From contig NC_090444.1 in NCBI RefSeq assembly GCF_031143425.1, forward strand, positions 1,311,253,324 through 1,311,317,323: a stretch of DNA of 64,000 bases, given 5' to 3'. The translations under genes and the position numbers were made by a program. Shown here piece after piece: positions 58,845-64,000 of the stretch. How positions within the stretch are numbered: the stretch's first letter is position 1; each line of letters begins with the position of its first letter. The stretch comes from Pleurodeles waltl (taxonomy: Eukaryota > Chordata > Amphibia > Caudata > Salamandridae). Below the pieces are notes generated by a model. It saw nothing but the letters and a program-made list of their open reading frames with translations, was not told the DNA's origin and did not search any database.

Positions 58845-59889
58845 TATTACAACATGACTGTCTTACATGAAAACTGTAGTTTTTTGCCTGAACAATCTAG
58901 CAGTTTCTCTACCCTGCTGAGGGTTTAAAACATTTCTTTAGAATGATGAGTCAGTCTGCTGCAATCATTCTGTATTTTCTCAAGAATCACTAATTAATGT
59001 ACCTGTGCGGAGCTCTTGTTGGTTATGGTTGCCTGAAGCCTGTGACTAGTCTGTTTGAGCCTTCCAAGAGATTGTAATACGAAGAAAGGAGAACTACGCC
59101 CAGTGAGTGAAAGCTCCACAAATGTCTGAGGAAAAGTCTCAAGTGATTCCTCTAGGTGGATGTCAAATCTAGATCCAACAGATTTTCTGGATATCCACAC
59201 TAGAAATAGTTCCAGACTACAGATATAAATAACGTGCTTTCAACATGGAAAAACCTTCCATGTTGAAAGGAGCAAGCGCTCCTACCATTGATCTGCCTCC
59301 GGGCCAATGAGGGGAAAATATTCCCCTGTGTGGTCTGCCGGCAGCTGATACAGCAAAGCTGTCTGCGCGGAACCATGAAAAGGAATATCGTGAGTTCCCT
59401 TTCTGGTCCCCCTGAGATGCGCGTCTGAAAATCACGCTCTATGTATTATAATGTGGGAAATATAAGAGATTGTGTACTAGAAAAGGGGGATCGAATAGTA
59501 AGAACCGATCTGTATGAATAGCAAATCATATGCATACCATGAGCCTATGCGGGCTATTTCTGTCCCATGGTGGCAGATCTGTCTAAACAGCCCAGTGTTA
59601 CGTGAATAGGCAACAGAACATACAAATAATAGGGAGGAGTCAAAGTGAATAAGTCGTAAGGGGCATGGAAAATTGTCCAAAGGTAGGACAACTACTGATT
59701 AGGAGGGCCCGTTGGTCTATCTGAAGGCCGGATGATCAAAGGTCATTTGTACATAAAAACAATATGGCGAAACCCTATAGGTTGTAGTCAGTGTCTGGGG
59801 TATGTGTCTCTCTGTCTGATGGACATGTTAAATAAAACGTCAGTGGCCCCCTATGTAATGGTACTTGATATATGTTGGGGCAGTGTGGG
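58845..59889. other. Unassigned DNA, probably Penelope 3' UTR in part
   Basis: A hairpin of CTTTCAACATGG and CCATGTTGAAAG arms lies at 59239-59270. No gene or terminal repeat recognised. It adjoins the 3' side of the minus-strand Penelope relic. Confidence 0.4.
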
Positions 59890-61113
59890 CGCCAAATCTG
59901 TAGGAGGACTAGCAAGGAGCAGGACGGATTGAAGAGAGGCATGACGCCAATCTTCTATGGTGTTTAATCCCTCATTGATGGTGCCACATTTTTCCATCCA
60001 AAATAATTCCTGCTTGGTTAAGATATAGGGGGTTATTCTAACTTTGGAGGAGTGTTAATCCGTCCCAAAAGTGACGGTAAAGTGACGGATATACCACCAG
60101 CCGTATTACGAGTTCCATAGGATATAATGGACTTGTAATACGGCTGGTGGTAAATCCGTCACTTTTCCGTCACTTTTGGGACGGATTAACACCTCCTCCA
60201 AAGTTAGAATAACCCCCATAGTCTTTGTCACCCCCCTTGGTCCCAAGGAGATTTGTTCCACAATTTGCCATTTTATGTCATCGCATTTGTGTTGCATCAT
60301 TTCGTAGTGTTCTACTAGTGGTGCACCCATTGTTTTACATTTTATCCAGCTTTTATGTTGCAGGATTCTGCATTTGACCCTCTGCGTTGTTTGTCCGATG
60401 TACAATAGCCTACAGGGGCACCAAATTGTGTAGATTACATCCTGTGTGTTACAGTTAGTAAACGTGGCTAGGGTAAATGTGTATTCTTTATGGCAAAATT
60501 CCGTTCTATTGAAGCTCGTTTTACATGCCGCACAATTGCTACATTTATAGTGACCAACAACAGCTGGTAAATCCCATAATGTGTTCACCTTTCTTTTGGG
60601 CATTTGTGGTAGTAGTGCACATGTGAGAGTATCCTTCAGGTTTCTCCCTTTCTTGAAAGAGAATAGAGACGTTTCTTGTGTGTGGAGATGTTCTTTGATT
60701 AGTGCCCAATGGTGTAAAATTATTTTCCTGATGTCATTGCTGGCTGGGTTGTATGTAGTAACACACGCTAGTCTGTTACAATCTTATTTAAGTTTTTTGG
60801 GTTCTAAAAGAGCTTCTCTGTGGTTGTACCAAGCTCATTTTCTTGCTCTTATAACAATTCTTTTGGGGTAACCTCTCTCCAAAAGTCTTTTGATAAGGAT
60901 GGCGGATTCACTGAAGTAGTCTGATCTTTTTCTGCAGTTTCTCTGGATACAAAGGAACTTGCCAAACGGGAGGTTATCTCTCAGGCTTCTCGGGTGGTGG
61001 CTAGAGTAGTGTAACCGTGTGTTTCTCTCTGTAGGTTTTCGATGTAATAATACAGTGTGACACATATTTGATCCGTAGGGAGCAGTTGCCGATATCGTGG
61101 GGCTTCTCTGCAC
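59890..61113 (-). mobile_element. Penelope-like retroelement copy 1, 5' truncated
   Basis: Minus strand. From 61113: HRKPTERNTRLHYSSHHPRS and the following PFGKFLCIQRNCRKRS, both typical of the C-terminal reverse transcriptase/linker region. Then LLERGYPKRIV, LKDTL, and an open frame from 60603. A Cys-rich stretch (CSNCAACKTS) precedes the GIY-YIG endonuclease: VIYTIWCPCRLLYIGQTT near 60450-60395 and LVEHYEMMQHKC. A 190-bp MITE at 60217-60028 splits the rest, which resumes as QELFWMEKCGTINEGLN near 60010-59960. The catalytic reverse transcriptase core is missing, so the copy is truncated at its 5' end. Confidence 0.82.
60028..60217. mobile_element. Palindromic MITE copy 2, intact, 190 bp
   Basis: Starts GGGGGTTATTCTAACTTTGG and ends as its reverse complement; the two ~90-base arms pair almost throughout. 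ATA flanks both sides (60025-60027, 60218-60220). It interrupts the Penelope-like endonuclease. It is nearly identical to the truncated copy at 19637-19810: I see about one substitution in the shared body. Confidence 0.92.
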
Positions 61114-61287
61114 CTTCTAATATTAAGGGCTTTCAAAAGTGGGATTAGTATCCGAGATCATATGTAATTGGGATTGTGATGTTACAGCATCACATGGACA
61201 CAAGGCCAGTTCTTAAGCAGTGTAAACATTAGAGGGGTAGGGCACCAGAAAGTGGACAAGGCAAAACCTAAACCTTACCAAATAGTA
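61114..61287. other. Junction between Penelope and LINE relics
   Basis: No recognisable coding sequence or repeat end. LINE 3 lacks its normal 3' end here. Confidence 0.4.
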
Positions 61288-63741
61288 TCAATGGTGCTGT
61301 GGCATCTTCCAAAGATACAGCTCAGTGTTGGGTGTTGTACTTAAATGGAAGTATGCAGCCACCATTTCCTTAACTGGATCTCTCCTCCACCTTTCTTCCC
61401 CCATCAAACTTCTAAGCTCTCCTTTAACAACAGCTTGAGTGTGCATGTTAATAGTCCCTGCATTAGTAAAGAGCTCAATCCTGCAAAAAATACCAAAAGC
61501 ATTCCTAACATATGTGAGCCACTTGTTCTTAATTGCCCCATCAAGGCTTAAGCAGTCAGAAATCAAAGACTGAGTTAGCACTGCTTCCGGTCTAAACCAC
61601 ACTGACAGCCAAAGAAGAAGTGAAACCATCCTTACTGCATCTCCCAGAAACTGCAGTCCTAGTTCTTAATGGGCAATATTGGCAGGTATACTACCAGGAA
61701 GTGACAGAAGCCTTCTCAGAAAGTTATTCTCACAGACCTGAAGGAATGATGGATCAACATATTCCCAGACTTCCACGCCATAGGTAGGAATTGACTTAGG
61801 CCATGCTTTGTAAATGGTAATGGCCGCAGCCAGGGGCATAGAGCCTATTCTTGAGGCGAACTTACACAAAGATCCAATGCCTGCTCATATTTCCTAACCC
61901 TGTACATCTTAAAATTACCCCATGTGCCCCTATTATCAAACTACAGGCCTAGATAAGAAAAGGTTGAATCAGTTTTAAGAAAGGTATCACCAATGTGGAA
62001 GGGGGATATCTTGCTCCTCAGGTGGTCACAGATCATGGCAAATCATTTAGATTTATTGGTGGTGAGCCCCAAATTGGGCATAAACTGCACAACATTTTCT
62101 AGTAATTTCTAAAGTCCCCTCCCAGTCTGGGCCATGAGGATGCAGTTGTCTGCATATATAAGAACAGGTAGATGTCATGACCCAATCCACAGAGGATCAG
62201 TTGTTGCTTTAATCAAGTAGTTGTCAAGACCATTGATACAGAAGCTGAATAAAAAGGGTGCAAGAACACACCCTTGCCTAATCCCTTTCCTGATCTTAAA
62301 ATAGGGGGTACATTCCCCATTGGAACTATATCTAATCCTACCTTCTACAACGATGTGCAATTGGGCAAGTGGATATACAATATTAGGGTTAGCCCTCTTC
62401 CCTAATGGCATATCCCACAATTGGCTCCTGATAACATTGTCAAAGACTGTGCTTAGGTCCATGAACGCCAGGTAGAGACAACCCCCCTTAGCGCTTGCAT
62501 ACTTATCCACCAACAAGTGCAGATTCAGCCATTGATCAAATGTTCCCAAGCCCTGCCTAAAGCCTTATTGGGCAGGTGCCAATATGCTACTGTCATTAGC
62601 CCAACTTTCGAGAAGATCTGAAAGAATCTGGCTCAAAATCTTGGCTGTAGCGTCAATCAGCAATATAGGGCAATACCAATGTGGATCGTTTCTGCTGCCT
62701 TTTTTAAAAATCAGGATGATCGTAGCCCTAGACCTAGCATCAGGCAGAACTGTCTTTAGCACACTCCTAAAAACTCTTAGTAGAACATGGTCTCACAGCT
62801 CCAAATTGTCTTTAAAGAGATTGATTGGAACCACATCAGTGTTTGGGGCTTTATTCGATGGACAACCCTTAATGGCTGATATTACTTCACCTAAAGTAAT
62901 GTGTAAATTTTCTGCATCCGTCAAACCAGATAGATTAATTAGAAGAGTGCTAAGAGTCTGACCATAGGGAGACAGTTCTTTACAGCCATAGAGTTTGGAA
63001 AAATAATCAACCCACGCATGTTCTGGAATAGAAGCCTCTACATCAGAGTTTGAATTATCCATAAAGAACGAAGAGTTGACTACTTTCCAAAACTGGCTTA
63101 CATCCTTCCCCAAGGAGACATTGACCAACTGCTCCCATGCCTCAGCTCTAATTTGACTCTTCCAGATCCTTATTGCTTCTTTATATAGTAGCCTGGGCCT
63201 CCTTACTTCTACAGAATCCCTTGGAGAATTATTTTAAAGCCTACATAAGACTAACATGAGCTTATGAGCAAGTCTTATCAAACCATCTAACCGGCATCTG
63301 TGTGTGACATCTAACTGGTTTGCTAGTTGTTTCTTGATCGTCTCACAGATATTCGTAAAGGCATCTAGAATTCCCACGGGATCAGGGTCATCACTAAGAA
63401 CTCAAACTTATCCCTGCATTTCCCCATTAGTTGTACCATATAATACTTGGGGTCAATATCCCTCCATTTCCTTCGGACTCCCCTGTTCCTTCTATATTGA
63501 AATAGACACTCCATCTCACCTCTCTAAATTCTGGGCAAGCTAACAACAAGACTAAGCAGCAGTGGGTTATGATTGCGATAGATGCTTTCAAGAATCTGAT
63601 AATCTTTTACTTTTTTATCCCATTCCTTAGAAACGACAGCAAAATCTATTATTGAACCTTTACCCTTCCCTGTATGTGTTACCTAAAGAAAATAATGTTT
63701 CAATATTCGATCCATGCCCAAGATTAAATCATATAGACTCA
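61288..63741 (-). mobile_element. APE-type LINE copy 3, truncated at both ends
   Basis: Minus-strand ORF2 relic. The endonuclease end is visible at 63741-63540 (GKGKGSIIDFAVVSKEW, ILESIYRNHNPLLLSL). A linker with KDVSQFWKVVNSSFF follows near 63100, then the reverse transcriptase with FMDLSTVFDNVI near 62470, QGCVLAPFLFSFCINGL near 62245, and YADN at 62156-62145 where YADD is expected. The thumb and C-terminal part follow (IPTYGVEVWEY near 61780). It stops near 61288 before the zinc-knuckle-like end and 3' tail. Stops and shifts throughout. Confidence 0.83.
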
Positions 63742-64000
63742 GGCCCATATTTACAAAGAGCTTGCACTGTTGCTGCATCATTTATTTAGACGCAGTCACA
63801 GCGCAGGCTGCTGACCCATATCTATAAGGCCATGCAAAGCTACTTAGCTTGGCTTTATATGGCCTTGTAGATATAGAGTAAGGCAGCACAGCGCAACTCT
63901 CTGCTTTGCCTTACTTTGCACCAGGAAGGCATTTCCATGGGTGTTACGTGGGTGTTCTCACACAATATTCATGGATTTTGATGCATTCACAGATTTACAA
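63742..64000. mobile_element. MITE-like element entering LINE 3, runs off the window
   Basis: Begins GGCCCATATTTACAAAG after LINE coding sequence and then carries foldback pieces (TATAAGGCCATGCAAAGC versus GGCTTTATATGGCCTTG near 63825-63870). The right terminus lies beyond 64000. Confidence 0.55.

Noticed and set aside
1..64000. Novel cellular or defence system
   Set aside because: I looked on both strands for clusters of non-transposon enzymes, conserved operon-like sets or RNA-repeat systems and found none that stand apart from transposable elements.

Overview
This 64 kb window has the character of a very large, repeat-saturated vertebrate genome. I see no cellular protein-coding gene, rRNA or canonical tRNA. 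Almost every base that can be explained belongs to a transposable element, a relic of one, or a simple or tandem repeat. The mix is spliced Harbinger transposons, many GC-rich foldback MITEs, a long-LTR endogenous retrovirus, APE-type LINEs, GIY-YIG Penelope elements and hAT. Several sequence families here also look like common newt repeats. I therefore infer a salamander (newt-like) genome; this rests on recognition and was not checked by search.

Layout. 1-6646: old plus-strand LINE. 6647-8091: reverse-oriented fragment of a ~2.6 kb LTR-like element. 8165-9500: ~0.47 kb tandem repeat carrying a MITE. 9690-9978: a dispersed repeat (family C). About 9980-38400, possibly to 40440: a Harbinger element (A) with a spliced MYB/SANT gene on the minus strand and a HARBI1-type transposase on the plus strand. 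Element A is broken by three insertions: an endogenous retrovirus (10157-21962, 4-bp target duplication), a GC-rich chain-of-hairpins MITE (22009-22639), and an LTR-like element (27023-34802, 5-bp duplication). The LTR-like element is itself split by a second Harbinger (B, 29330-34492).

40450-42900: family C repeat, AT-rich DNA and a ~63-bp tandem repeat. 42908-48226: a full-length minus-strand LINE with a perfect 13-bp target duplication. 49597-51800: minus-strand Penelope-like element split by a non-autonomous hAT (50184-51110, perfect 8-bp duplication). 51930-54330: tetranucleotide, 15-bp minisatellite and ~378-bp duplications. 54329-58650: Harbinger fragment, MITEs, minisatellites and family C and D repeats. 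59890-61113: a second Penelope-like element, its endonuclease split by a 190-bp palindromic MITE. 61288-63741: a third LINE (minus), cut by a MITE fragment running off the window.

How the parts work together. In both Harbinger elements the MYB-like DNA-binding gene and the DDE transposase gene lie head to head around a short shared intergenic region, as expected for the two-protein PIF/Harbinger system. The retrovirus keeps LTR-gag-(TGA)-pol-env(TM)-LTR order, with gag and pol in one frame separated by a single stop. Its env surface subunit is gone, the integrase carries a deletion, and extra stops are present, so it looks defective. Every element here appears disabled. Nearly identical LTRs and two nearly identical copies of one MITE point to fairly recent activity.
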